NCBI GenBank assembly: GCA_934667105.1
Contig: CAKULG010000003.1
Location: 62,001-126,000, forward strand
Direction: 5' to 3'
DNA: 64,000 nt
From: an uncultured Clostridia bacterium
Lineage (GTDB): Bacteria > Bacillota > Clostridia > Christensenellales > Aristaeellaceae
In this document: positions 53,362-61,050 of the stretch, piece after piece
How the letters are laid out: the number at the start of each line of letters is the position of its first letter
Position numbering within the stretch: position 1 is the stretch's first letter
The notes under the pieces: generated by a model
Told to the model about the DNA's origin: nothing
The model's database searches: none
What the model saw: the letters and a program-made list of their open reading frames with translations, nothing else
Program-made: the position numbers and the translations under genes

Positions 53362-53721
53362 TTAATCCTTGGGCTGGGGCCGGAAGCAAAGCGCGGCCAG
53401 AAAACCAAAGAGGATGGCAGCCGCCACGCCCCCCGCCGTGGCGGTAAGGCCGCCGGTAAAGGCGCCGATCAAGCCGCTTTCCTGAACGCCCTGAATCGCC
53501 CCCTGGGCCAGCGCATGGCCAAAACCGGTGAGCGGCACGGTGGCTCCCGCCCCGGCAAAGCGCGCCAGCGGCCCATACAGCCCCGCCGCGCTGAGCACAA
53601 CGCCCGCCGTGATATAAGAAACCAATATGCGCGCAGGGGTGAGCTTCGTGCGCAAAATAAGCGCCTCGCCAATCACGCATAAAAGCCCGCCCACCAGAAA
53701 CACCTTGAGATACATCAGCAT
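53362..53721 (-). CDS. spoVAE: Stage V sporulation protein AE
   Basis: A 119-residue membrane protein with four helices (MLMYLKVFLVGGLLCVIGEALI ... AAAILFGFLAALCF) and the FAGAGATVPLTGFGHALAQGA segment shared with SpoVAC. It is part of the forespore inner-membrane channel for dipicolinic acid. I start it at 53721, 8 bases after GGGAGG and overlapping the SpoVAD stop; an ATG two codons later is an alternative. It ends the operon: no SpoVAEA or SpoVAF follows, as in many Clostridia. Confidence 0.93.
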   Translation of the reverse strand: MLMYLKVFLVGGLLCVIGEALILRTKLTPARILVSYITAGVVLSAAGLYGPLARFAGAGATVPLTGFGHALAQGAIQGVQESGLIGAFTGGLTATAGGVAAAILFGFLAALCFRPQPKD

Positions 53722-54743
53722 TTTTCTGTGCCTCCCTCCAATACGACGGCATGCGCCACGCCGGGAATGGTTTCGCCCTGCTGGTTGGTTGTGGGGCTGA
53801 GCAGCGCCCCTGTCGCCATAAAAAGCACGCGCTTCCATTCGCCCTTGCGCAGCTTGGGCAGAATATAGGCGCTCAGCGTAGTGGCGGAGCAGCCGCAGCC
53901 GCTTCCGCCCGCGTGCACCCGATCCTCTGGATCGAATATTTTCAAGCCGCAATCCATGTATCGTTCCTCGTCCAGGGGATAATCGTTTTTTTGCAGCAGT
54001 TCTTGCAAAATTCGACTGCCCACCAGCCCCAAATCCCCGGTGATGATCTGATCGTAATCCGACGGGGTGCGGCCCGTATCCCGAAAATGTGCGATCAGCG
54101 TATCCACCGCCGCAGGGGCCATGGCCGCCCCCATATTATTCGCGTCGCTTACCCCCATATCCACAACCCGCCCGGCGGTGGCCAGGGCGATTCGCGCCCA
54201 GGAATTTCCCTGCTCGCCCAGCAGGCAAACGCCCGCACCCGTCACCGTCCACTGGGCGGCGGGGGTGCGCTGGTTGCCGTATTCCAGAGGAAAGCGATAC
54301 TGCCGCTCCGCCGTGCAGAAATGGCTTCCTGCGGCGCAGAGCACGGGAGAGGCGTACCCGCCGTCCACCAGAATGGCTCCCAGCAGCAGCGATTCCGCCA
54401 TGGTGGAGCACGCGCCGTAAATTCCCAGGAAGGGGATGGAAAGCTCGCGGGCAGTCAGGGATACCGCCATGATCTGGTTCAGCAGATCGCCGCCCAGCAA
54501 GGCCTGCACGTCTGTCGGCGCCAGGCGCGCCTTGCCCAGGCAGCGGTTGCACGCCTCCTGCATCATGGCCTGCTCTGCTTGCTCATAGCTGCTTTTGCCG
54601 TAAAGAGCGTCGGGCAAAACAAAATCAAATTGATTTCCTAGCGGCCCTTTGCCTTCCTTGGGGCCTACCACGGCTGCACTGGCCAAAATGCGGGGGGATC
54701 GGGAAAAGCCGATGGTCTGGCTTCCGATTCGGTGCTGCGGCAT
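53715..54743 (-). CDS. spoVAD: Stage V sporulation protein AD
   Basis: A 342-residue thiolase-fold protein that binds dipicolinic acid at the forespore membrane. Typical segments: MPQHRIGSQTIGFSRSP, ILASAAVVGPKEGKGPLG, GIYGACSTMAESL (Cys), and FDPEDRVHAGGSGCGCSA. Length matches the family. It lies 12 bases after spoVAC and overlaps spoVAE. Confidence 0.96.
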   Translation of the reverse strand: MPQHRIGSQTIGFSRSPRILASAAVVGPKEGKGPLGNQFDFVLPDALYGKSSYEQAEQAMMQEACNRCLGKARLAPTDVQALLGGDLLNQIMAVSLTARELSIPFLGIYGACSTMAESLLLGAILVDGGYASPVLCAAGSHFCTAERQYRFPLEYGNQRTPAAQWTVTGAGVCLLGEQGNSWARIALATAGRVVDMGVSDANNMGAAMAPAAVDTLIAHFRDTGRTPSDYDQIITGDLGLVGSRILQELLQKNDYPLDEERYMDCGLKIFDPEDRVHAGGSGCGCSATTLSAYILPKLRKGEWKRVLFMATGALLSPTTNQQGETIPGVAHAVVLEGGTEKC

Positions 54744-54755
54744 ATTTTTCCTCCT

Positions 54756-55223
54756 TTACCAGCGAATGAAATAGTAAAGCACGCCCACGATTACGGAACT
54801 GGAAATGCCGAAAACCAGCACAGGCCCCGCAATGGTGAACAGTCGTGCGCCCGTTCCCATCACCCAGCCCTCGGGCTTAAATTCCATGGCTGGGGACACC
54901 ATGGCGTTGGCAAAGCCGGTAATAGGCACAAGTGTTCCCGCACCGGCGTATTGGGCGATTTGATCGAATACGCCGACACCCGTGAGGATTGCCGTGATAA
55001 ACACCAGCGACACGGAGCCCAGCGTCAGGGCGGCCCCCGAGGTGAGCCCCAGCCAAGCGGCCCCAATATCGGCCACCGCCTGGCCCAGCATACAAATCAC
55101 GCCGCCCACCCAGAAGGCCCGCAAGCACCCGCGGCCGAGTTGTGATTTGGGCGTAAGCCTGCGTACCAGCGCAGCATAATTTTCCAAGGCCGCCTGCCGG
55201 GCGGACTGCTTATTCTTTTCCAT
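54756..55223 (-). CDS. spoVAC: Stage V sporulation protein AC
   Basis: A 155-residue membrane protein with a charged N-terminus and about four helices, including YAGAGTLVPITGFANAMVSPAMEFKPEGW. In B. subtilis SpoVAC behaves as a mechanosensitive channel releasing dipicolinic acid at germination. I start it at 55223, 7 bases after AAGGAG; the open frame has six more codons upstream over that site. Confidence 0.95.
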   Translation of the reverse strand: MEKNKQSARQAALENYAALVRRLTPKSQLGRGCLRAFWVGGVICMLGQAVADIGAAWLGLTSGAALTLGSVSLVFITAILTGVGVFDQIAQYAGAGTLVPITGFANAMVSPAMEFKPEGWVMGTGARLFTIAGPVLVFGISSSVIVGVLYYFIRW

Positions 55224-55344
55224 GCTCGTTCTCCTTTTCATGCCGTAATAGAGGAAGCGCAGGCGCGGGCCGCGTGCGGATCTCCCGCATGCCAGGCCGC
55301 GGAAGAAAATTCAGGGGGTGAGGGAATTCGGCGTTCTTCTGCAT
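55210..55344 (-). CDS. Possible 44-residue ORF between spoVAB and spoVAC
   Basis: An ATG at 55344 opens a 44-codon frame (MQKNAEFPHPLNFLPRPGMR ...) that ends inside the start of spoVAC. A GGGAG lies about 11 bases upstream. It fills the otherwise empty 127-base gap in a tight operon, but it resembles no protein I know and is Pro/Arg-rich as random GC-rich sequence would be. It may serve only to couple translation. Confidence 0.25.
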   Translation of the reverse strand: MQKNAEFPHPLNFLPRPGMREIRTRPAPALPLLRHEKENEHGKE

Positions 55345-55350
55345 TTTTTA

Positions 55351-55737
55351 TCACACTCCCATTAGCCCAGCCAGCACGGCGCCCGCCGCCTTGCCAATGG
55401 CCAGCGCGGCCGCCGCATAGCGCATATCGGCGGTGATGCTCAGGCGATCGAACAGCACGGGAACCACCTCCACAGCCTCCACCAGCGCGGCCGCCAACAT
55501 GCCCACAAACACGCCGCCTATAGCCATGGCCCCAACGCCACAGGCAAGGGGAAGCGCTCCGCACAGATTCAGCGCGCCCAGCGTGGCTCCGCATGCCAGC
55601 GCCACTGCACATAGGCGCATGCTTTTCACTTGCAGCAGATCCGCCGCGCGCATGGGCAATTGCAGCATCATCCAAAGGGGCGCGACGCAAAGCCCCAGCG
55701 TCACGCCGCCAAACAGCCCGATCAACGTTTCGATCAT
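55351..55737 (-). CDS. spoVAB: Stage V sporulation protein AB
   Basis: A 128-residue, highly hydrophobic protein with four helices (MIETLIGLFGGVTLGLCVAPLW; LACGVGAMAIGGVFVGMLAAALVEAVEVVPVL; ALAIGKAAGAVLAGLMGV). These segments match SpoVAB. It overlaps spoVAA by 4 bases. With SpoVAA it is needed for dipicolinate uptake in Bacillus; its own role is undefined. Confidence 0.92.
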   Translation of the reverse strand: MIETLIGLFGGVTLGLCVAPLWMMLQLPMRAADLLQVKSMRLCAVALACGATLGALNLCGALPLACGVGAMAIGGVFVGMLAAALVEAVEVVPVLFDRLSITADMRYAAAALAIGKAAGAVLAGLMGV

Positions 55738-56291
55738 GGCGTTTTCCCCGTGGCCTGCTCGGCGGATTGGCGGTATTCCGCCAGCTTAATTTCCAGGGGC
55801 GACACCGTGCCCTTGCGCCCCAGCAGCGCGTAAAACAGCGCCACGCCGAAGAAAATGCCCACCGCATAAGGAACGGTAATCAGCCATTGATTTTCTACCT
55901 CGCGGCCCGTTACCAGGCGAAACAGCCCCTGCTGCGCATCCAGCATATTCACATCGGCGTGAAACCAGGTGATCGCCAGCGCGCTGCCCACCAGCAGCAG
56001 CACAAAGGCCGCGGCGGCGCGAAGCGGGCGCGTTCGGTTTCTTTGCCTTTGAGGCACGACATGCACAAAGCATTCGGGCGGCCCCAGCATGGAAATTTCC
56101 GGGCATTGCGCAAGCGCGGCCTGCACCACCGCCGCAGCGGGCAGCTTCCACACACCGGGTGTGGCCGCGCAAGTCACGGGCATCTCCATCAGCTTTTCTC
56201 CTTCTGTGCCTACCGCGTCCGCCACATGGCGAATCAGAAGCTGTTCTCCCGGCGAAAGCAGCGCCCGGGCTTTTAATTGCAGATAGACCAT
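55734..56291 (-). CDS. spoVAA: Stage V sporulation protein AA
   Basis: A 185-residue protein: a soluble N-terminal domain (MVYLQLKARALLSPGEQLLIRHVADAVG) followed by two membrane helices (FVLLLVGSALAITWF and WLITVPYAVGIFFGVALFYALLG). It is the first gene of the spoVA operon, made in the forespore. AGGTGAG precedes the ATG. The helix connection DVNMLDAQQGLF is a family feature. Confidence 0.93.
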   Translation of the reverse strand: MVYLQLKARALLSPGEQLLIRHVADAVGTEGEKLMEMPVTCAATPGVWKLPAAAVVQAALAQCPEISMLGPPECFVHVVPQRQRNRTRPLRAAAAFVLLLVGSALAITWFHADVNMLDAQQGLFRLVTGREVENQWLITVPYAVGIFFGVALFYALLGRKGTVSPLEIKLAEYRQSAEQATGKTP

Positions 56292-56318
56292 TTTTACTCA
56301 CCTCGCTTTTCCTTGAGG

Positions 56319-56348
56319 TAGTATGCGGCGAAAGAAAGAAAAATATAA
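56319..56348 (-). promoter_or_regulatory. sigma-G-like forespore promoter of the spoVA operon
   Basis: Minus-strand TTATA (56344-56348), 18 bases, CATACTA (56319-56325). The -10 fits the sigma-G/F consensus CATnnTA fully and the -35 fits in four of five positions. spoVA is a classic sigma-G operon. Confidence 0.7.
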
Positions 56349-56381
56349 ATGCAAAATACCAATATTGCGCAAAAAGCACGC

Positions 56382-56434
56382 AAAAAAGCCCCCATCTATC
56401 GGACACGGTGCATGCACGCGATAGGGGAGGCTTT
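56382..56434 (-). terminator. Rho-independent terminator of the kinase operon
   Basis: On the minus strand AGCCTCCCCTATCG pairs with CGATAGATGGGGGCT (two-base bulge) around an 18-base loop, then six T. It separates the kinase gene from spoVA. Confidence 0.8.
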
Positions 56435-56466
56435 TATGCGAGAATGATGGCTGTTGAAAAGCGCCT

Positions 56467-57537
56467 TTAAATGCTATTTTCCGCGATGCGCCCGATGGCG
56501 CTTTCCATGGCGCTCCACTGGTTTTCCATTTCCGAAACCAGCTTAAACTGGGTGCGGCAGCGATCCAGGTTATGTCCTTCCCGGTGCACGCGGAAATAGG
56601 TATCGCCCGCGAGGTAATCCGTCAGGAAGCGAACGCCGCATTCCAGCGTCATCAGCTTCGCCCCCAGGGGCAGCGTCTTGATTTCTGCAGGGGTAAGGGC
56701 CTTTCCGCAGGCGGAAAGAAATCCCTGGGCGTAAGCCTCGAACAGGGGCATGGAGAAGCGCACCTTGGAAAGGTCGCGCTCGTCCTCGGCGGCGGTATTT
56801 GCGCCAAAGCGAATGGAATCGCCGAAATCGTTTCCCGCCAGGCCGGGCATGACGGTATCCAGATCGATAACGCACAGCGGCGTGCGGGTTTTCGCGTCCA
56901 GCATCACGTTATTAAGCTTGGTATCGTTGTGGGTGACACGAAGGGGCAGTTCGCCCCGGGCCAGCATGCCCACCATTTTTCCCGCTTCCTGCTCCCGGGC
57001 TAGGACGAAATCAATCTCCTGCCGACATCCGTCCGCCCGGCCCAGCGCGTCTTTTTCCAGCGCTTCATGAAACTGGCGATAGCGGTCGGGGGTGTCGTGG
57101 AAATGCGGAATGGTTTCCACCAACGTCTGGGCGGGGAAATCCGCCAACTGCCGCTGAAAATCGCCGAAAGCCACGGCGCTCTGATAGAAATCTGCTGGAG
57201 AATCCACATGATCCAGACACAGGCTGTCCTGCACAAATTCGTATACCCGCCAATAGTCGCCACCGGTTTTGGCATAGTTCGCGCCGTTCTTGGCCTTCAC
57301 CAGGGTGAGCACCCGGCGGTGATCGGGGGTGCGCTGATAAAGATAATCGGAAACTGCGGCAATATTGCGCATCAGCCCGTCTACATCCTTAAAAATATGG
57401 TGGTTGATCTTTTGCAGAATATAGGCGTGGGGCGCGTCGGTTTTCAGCAGGTAAGTTTCATTGATATGGCCGCTTCCATGAGGCGTGCAGGATACGGGCG
57501 CGCCATCCAGCGCGAACTCAAAGGCTGCTTGCAGCAT
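56467..57537 (-). CDS. nahK: N-acetylhexosamine 1-kinase (NahK/LnpB-like)
   Basis: A 356-residue kinase of the aminoglycoside-phosphotransferase fold. It matches Bifidobacterium NahK closely by memory: DGAPVSCTPHGSGHINETYL, YILQKINHHIF, IPHFHDTPDRY, the catalytic LRVTHNDTKLNNVMLD and VIDLDTVMPG, and GDSIRFGANTAAEDERDLSKV. NahK makes GlcNAc-1-P or GalNAc-1-P from the free sugar. The nucleotidyltransferase gene ends 3 bases upstream, so the two would build a UDP-HexNAc directly. No lacto-N-biose phosphorylase gene is in the window. Confidence 0.88.
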   Translation of the reverse strand: MLQAAFEFALDGAPVSCTPHGSGHINETYLLKTDAPHAYILQKINHHIFKDVDGLMRNIAAVSDYLYQRTPDHRRVLTLVKAKNGANYAKTGGDYWRVYEFVQDSLCLDHVDSPADFYQSAVAFGDFQRQLADFPAQTLVETIPHFHDTPDRYRQFHEALEKDALGRADGCRQEIDFVLAREQEAGKMVGMLARGELPLRVTHNDTKLNNVMLDAKTRTPLCVIDLDTVMPGLAGNDFGDSIRFGANTAAEDERDLSKVRFSMPLFEAYAQGFLSACGKALTPAEIKTLPLGAKLMTLECGVRFLTDYLAGDTYFRVHREGHNLDRCRTQFKLVSEMENQWSAMESAIGRIAENSI

Positions 57538-57540
57538 GGC

Positions 57541-58461
57541 TCAATCCCTCCACAGTGCGTCCGGATACAGGCCCGCCTGCTTCATGGCGGCGATGGCGGC
57601 CTTCACCTTGGGCATATCTTCATGGTAGGTAATGCCGTACCATTTTTCATGGGTAGGCAGCACCTGTACGCGAACCTTTCCTTCGTTAATCAGCTGATTG
57701 GGAATCAAGGGCAGGAAATATTCGCATTTCAGCGGGTTCTTGGGCAGATTTTCCGCCAGGAAAGCGGGAAAACGCCCTTCGATTTCATCCAGCACGTCCG
57801 TGGTGAAGCCCCACAAATTCATGGAAACGATGGTGCCCGCAGGGAGGAAGGTGAAGGTTTTTCCATCGTCCTCGGTAAAAGCGGCGCCGCCTTGGCGAGG
57901 CTCGATGTGGGTGTGCTCCACGATGCCGGTCAGATATTTCCCGCTTTCATTCATGGCGCAAACGCCCCGGGCCACATGGCCGTTTTCCGTCAGCGTGTTT
58001 TCCACCCGGTAGCCCACCATGGCGTACTCCCGGCCTGTATGCTCCGCAATCAGAAAATCGTGAATGGTCTGGAATGCGGAAGCGCCGTAGAAATCATCCG
58101 CGTTGATTACGCAGAAGGGCGAATCGATCAGCGGCTTCGCGCAGAGCACCGCGTGGGCGGTGCCCCAGGGCTTCACCCGGCCTTCGGGAATAGAAAAGCC
58201 TTCGGGCAGAACGTCGGGCCGTTGATGGGCGAAGATAAGCTTCGCCTTGCTGCCCACGCGGCTTCCCACGGTTTCCCGAAACAGCGCTTCGTTTTCCGGC
58301 TTCACGATGCAGATGATCTCGTCAAAGCCCGCGCGCAGCGCGTCGTAGATGGAGTAATCAATGATGAACTGGCCCTGCGGATCCACAGGATCCATTTGCT
58401 TCAGCCCGCCGTACCGGCTTCCCAGGCCCGCAGCCATAATAACCAACTGCGTTTTCTTCAT
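57541..58461 (-). CDS. Sugar-1-phosphate nucleotidyltransferase
   Basis: A 306-residue enzyme of the NTP-transferase family: MKKTQLVIMAAGLGSRYGGLKQM (nucleotide and Lys motif), GTAHAVLCAK, VINADDFYG (metal-binding Asp) and VQVLPTHEKWYGITYHED. It transfers a nucleotide to a sugar-1-phosphate. Neighbouring nahK suggests HexNAc-1-P as substrate and UDP-HexNAc as product. GAGGGGAG precedes the ATG. First gene of a two-gene unit. Confidence 0.88.
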   Translation of the reverse strand: MKKTQLVIMAAGLGSRYGGLKQMDPVDPQGQFIIDYSIYDALRAGFDEIICIVKPENEALFRETVGSRVGSKAKLIFAHQRPDVLPEGFSIPEGRVKPWGTAHAVLCAKPLIDSPFCVINADDFYGASAFQTIHDFLIAEHTGREYAMVGYRVENTLTENGHVARGVCAMNESGKYLTGIVEHTHIEPRQGGAAFTEDDGKTFTFLPAGTIVSMNLWGFTTDVLDEIEGRFPAFLAENLPKNPLKCEYFLPLIPNQLINEGKVRVQVLPTHEKWYGITYHEDMPKVKAAIAAMKQAGLYPDALWRD

Positions 58462-58527
58462 AAATTCAGCCTCCCCTCAGTTTTCATTGGATTATTTGAA
58501 AACGAAAAGTTTTTCAGCACGCAGTAC

Positions 58528-58556
58528 AGTATACCGCATTTTTTCCAATTCGTCTA
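58528..58556 (-). promoter_or_regulatory. sigma-A promoter of the nucleotidyltransferase-nahK unit
   Basis: Minus-strand TAGACG (58551-58556), 17 bases, TATACT (58528-58533), about 67 bases before the ATG. Confidence 0.55.
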
Positions 58557-58587
58557 CAATAAATCTTGCATTTTCTTTCATTATGAT

Positions 58588-60054
58588 TCAAGAAAACGCA
58601 ATAATTCGGGCTGAAATGTGCGCGAGGAACGTTTCGTCGTGCTCAACAAGCAGCATTGTTGGGCGGAATCGCGCAATCAACCGCTCCAGCTGCACGCGGG
58701 ACATCACGTCGATATAGTTCAGCGGCTCATCCCACACATAGAGATGCGCCTGCTGGCACAGACTGCCCGCGATGAGCACCTTTTTTATTTGCCCCGCGCT
58801 GTAGGCGGACATATCCTTTTCAAATTGCTCCCGAGAAAAATCCAGCTTGCGCAGAATGACCTTGAACAGCGTTTCATCCAGTCCTCTTTCTTCAATGAAA
58901 CCCTTCAGCGGGCCGGATAGCGCCGCGTTTTGCGGCACATAGGAAATGCGCAGACCGCTGGCCAGGCGAATTTCGCCGCCGGTAGGGGAGAGCTCGCCGT
59001 TCAGCAGCCGGAGCACGCTGGTTTTTCCGCAGCCGTTTTTGCCCGTCAGGGCTGCAATTTCACCCTGATGCAGGGAGAAATTCACGCCGGTCAGAATGGC
59101 GCGCCGGTCGTAGGCCAGGGAAACATTCCGGAAAGTAACCAGCGTATCGGAAAAATGGGGGAGAGAGGAGAGCTTCAAATCCTCCGCCTGTTCGATATTT
59201 TTCAGCAGTCCCTCTTTTTCTTCCAGCGCGCGGGCGCGCCGGGTTTCCACCGCCTTACTGTGGCGCATCATTTTCGCCGCCTTCGCGCCGATCGCCCCGC
59301 GATCACAGGGACCGAGGCCGATTTTCGTCGCCTCCACAGCGTCCGACCATTGGGCCATTCGCTGGGCCGCCTCCCGCATTTTCTTAATATCCTTTTTCAG
59401 CCGTTCGTTTTCTTCCAGTTCAAATTGATCCTGCCGCCGCTTATTTTCCTCCCAGGAGGAAAAGTTTCCTTTTTGCACCTCAATATTCGCCTTGTTCAGA
59501 GCCAGAATATGATCCACGCAGCCGTCCAGAAAAGCGCGGTCATGGGATACCAGAATAAATCCCTTTTTCTGGTTCAGATACCGGCTGACGCATCGCCGTC
59601 CGGCCATATCCAGATGGTTTGTAGGCTCGTCGATTAAGAGAAAGCGATGCTCCCGCGCAAACAGCAGTGCCAGGAGCACGCGGGTCTTTTCGCCGCCGGA
59701 AAGCAAGGCGTAGGGCTGCGAGAGCAGCCGCTCCTCCATATCCAGCGAAAAAAATTCCCGCAAAAAGCGCCAGCTTTCCTCCGAACCAATATATTCCTCC
59801 GCCAACTCCAGGGGCGTTTTTTCCGGCGCGGTGACGGAAAGCGGAAAGTAATCAAAGGGCACGCTGCATGCAATCGCGCCGTGATTGGGAAGCGAACCCA
59901 TCAGCAGGCGTAAAAAGGTGGTTTTTCCCCGTCCGTTTCGGCCGATAAAGCCCAGCTTCCAATCGGTGTCCACCTGAAAGGATACGTCGTCAAAGATCAC
60001 GTCTGCGCTGCCCGGATAGGCGAACGTTAAATGAGAAACCTGAATTTTTGCCAT
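58588..60054 (-). CDS. ABC-F ribosomal protection protein (Lsa/Vga type)
   Basis: A 488-residue soluble twin-ATPase. Domain 1: Walker A GRNGRGKTT, signature LSGGEKTR, Walker B FLLIDEPTNHLD. The interdomain linker (WEENKRRQDQFELEENERLKKDI ... DRGAIGAKAAKMMRHSK) reaches the ribosome's drug site in this group. Domain 2: GKNGCGKTS, YSAGQIKKVL and VWDEPLNYID, the last being a hallmark of Lsa/Vga-like proteins. Such proteins dislodge lincosamides, streptogramin A and pleuromutilins. I start it at 60054 (MAKIQVSHLTF) after GGAGG; a longer open frame lies in the leader. Resistance itself is inference. Confidence 0.9.
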   Translation of the reverse strand: MAKIQVSHLTFAYPGSADVIFDDVSFQVDTDWKLGFIGRNGRGKTTFLRLLMGSLPNHGAIACSVPFDYFPLSVTAPEKTPLELAEEYIGSEESWRFLREFFSLDMEERLLSQPYALLSGGEKTRVLLALLFAREHRFLLIDEPTNHLDMAGRRCVSRYLNQKKGFILVSHDRAFLDGCVDHILALNKANIEVQKGNFSSWEENKRRQDQFELEENERLKKDIKKMREAAQRMAQWSDAVEATKIGLGPCDRGAIGAKAAKMMRHSKAVETRRARALEEKEGLLKNIEQAEDLKLSSLPHFSDTLVTFRNVSLAYDRRAILTGVNFSLHQGEIAALTGKNGCGKTSVLRLLNGELSPTGGEIRLASGLRISYVPQNAALSGPLKGFIEERGLDETLFKVILRKLDFSREQFEKDMSAYSAGQIKKVLIAGSLCQQAHLYVWDEPLNYIDVMSRVQLERLIARFRPTMLLVEHDETFLAHISARIIAFS

Positions 60055-60253
60055 ACGTCCATTTCCTCCGCAAAAGACCGCAGGCAAAAAAGGTTTCTTC
60101 CGCCAACGCAAAAAAGAACGACGCTTTATTGCATTATTTTTACGGCTAGAGGGGGAAAACGCTTTCATGCCTGCCAAGGCGCGCGAAAAAAGCGCCTTTT
60201 GATAAACAGCAGCACATTACTTGCGCATCCTTCCACCCCTTTCTTTTGTTTTG
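60055..60253 (-). promoter_or_regulatory. Attenuator-like leader of the ABC-F gene
   Basis: About 190 bases of leader with two hairpins that share bases. One pairs AAGGCGC (60192-60198) with GCGCCTT (60176-60182). The other pairs CGCTTT (60189-60194) with AAAGCG (60160-60165), encloses a GCCT/AGGC hairpin and is followed by TTTT (60156-60159), a terminator-like form. A three-codon uORF at 60217-60228 precedes them. A ribosome stalled on the uORF by a drug could choose between the two folds, as known for other ABC-F, erm and cfr leaders. Confidence 0.55.
60217..60228 (-). CDS. Three-codon upstream ORF (Met-Arg-Lys)
   Basis: ATG CGC AAG TAA on the minus strand, 7 bases after an AAAGGGG ribosome site (60236-60242) and about 25 bases into the expected transcript. 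So good a ribosome site on so short an ORF is hard to explain except as a regulatory leader peptide. Confidence 0.6.
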   Translation of the reverse strand: MRK

Positions 60254-60282
60254 AGTATACACCCGCTCGCCGGAAAATGCAA
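60254..60282 (-). promoter_or_regulatory. sigma-A promoter of the ABC-F gene
   Basis: Minus-strand TTGCAT (60277-60282), 17 bases, TATACT (60254-60259). Confidence 0.8.
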
Positions 60283-60319
60283 CCCTCAGAGCGCACTTTT
60301 TATCTTTGACGCGGTTATT

Positions 60320-60940
60320 TTATGGCTTTTTCCCATTGACATAGGAACGATAAACCGCCACTACCTTACCCACAATATTCACCGAGCGGCTGTAGAAGGG
60401 CTGCATACGGGGATTCTCAGGCTGAAGGCGGATACGATCAGGCTCCTTAAAATAGCGCTTGCAGGTGGCCTCGCCTTCGATCATGGCGATGATAATTTCG
60501 CCGTTCTGGGCGGTGCGCTGCCGGCGAACCACCACGAAATCGCCGTTCATGATGCCCGCCATAATCATACTTTCGCCCCGGATTTCCAGCACGAAATGTT
60601 CCCCGCGGCCCACGATGGTATCCGGCAGGGTGACGAAGCCGTCGGCGTTTTCCTCCGCCAGAATGGGCGTGCCTGCGGCCACCTTGCCAAGGATGGGCAG
60701 CTTTTCCATCACCGGCTTATCATCGCGCACAATATCGATGGTGCGCGGCTTCATGGCTTCCCGGTGCAGCAGGCCTTTTTTTTCCAGGCGCGTTAAATGG
60801 CCATGCACAGTGGAAGTGGATTTCAGATCCACCGCCTGGCCGATTTCCCGCACGGAAGGGGGATAGCCATTGACATCAACATAATTTTCGATATAATCAA
60901 GTATGCGTTGTTGAGTATCGCCATGGGGACGTCTCGGCAT
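60320..60940 (-). CDS. lexA: LexA repressor
   Basis: A 206-residue SOS repressor. The N-terminal winged helix (RILDYIENYVDVNGYPPSVREIGQAVDLKSTSTVHGHL) is followed by the Ala-Gly cleavage site (KVAAGTP), catalytic Ser in GESMI and Lys in CKRY. RecA filaments trigger self-cleavage. The start is uncertain: I use MPRRPHGDTQQ at 60940, but ATGs at 60949 and 60961 are in frame and no strong ribosome site is visible. With the -10 at 60976-60981 the mRNA would be short-leadered or nearly leaderless. Two operator-like sites lie upstream. Confidence 0.95.
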   Translation of the reverse strand: MPRRPHGDTQQRILDYIENYVDVNGYPPSVREIGQAVDLKSTSTVHGHLTRLEKKGLLHREAMKPRTIDIVRDDKPVMEKLPILGKVAAGTPILAEENADGFVTLPDTIVGRGEHFVLEIRGESMIMAGIMNGDFVVVRRQRTAQNGEIIIAMIEGEATCKRYFKEPDRIRLQPENPRMQPFYSRSVNIVGKVVAVYRSYVNGKKP

Positions 60941-60975
60941 CACGCAGCACATCCATTTCATGAAAGATCATTTTT

Positions 60976-61004
60976 ATTATAGCAGGCAAACGTTTGTTTG
61001 GCAA
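60976..61004 (-). promoter_or_regulatory. sigma-A promoter of lexA
   Basis: Minus-strand TTGCCA (60999-61004), 17 bases, TATAAT (60976-60981). An operator-like palindrome fills the spacer, so LexA bound there would block its own promoter. Confidence 0.8.
60987..61000. promoter_or_regulatory. LexA operator (SOS box) 1
   Basis: CAAAC-GTTT-GTTTG, a symmetric site matching the Gram-positive box CGAAC-N4-GTTCG except at the second base of each half. It lies within the lexA promoter spacer. Confidence 0.7.
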
Positions 61005-61010
61005 GGGCCG

Positions 61011-61024
61011 CAAACGTCTGTTCC
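61011..61024. promoter_or_regulatory. LexA operator (SOS box) 2
   Basis: CAAAC-GTCT-GTTCC, centred 24 bases from box 1 and 27 bases before the Cys-rich gene at 61051. It could serve both divergent genes. Confidence 0.6.
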
Positions 61025-61050
61025 GCCAAAAAAGGCGGAGGATAAAAGGT

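Noticed and set aside
57067..58614. 515-codon plus-strand open frame
   Set aside because: Antisense to the kinase and nucleotidyltransferase genes.
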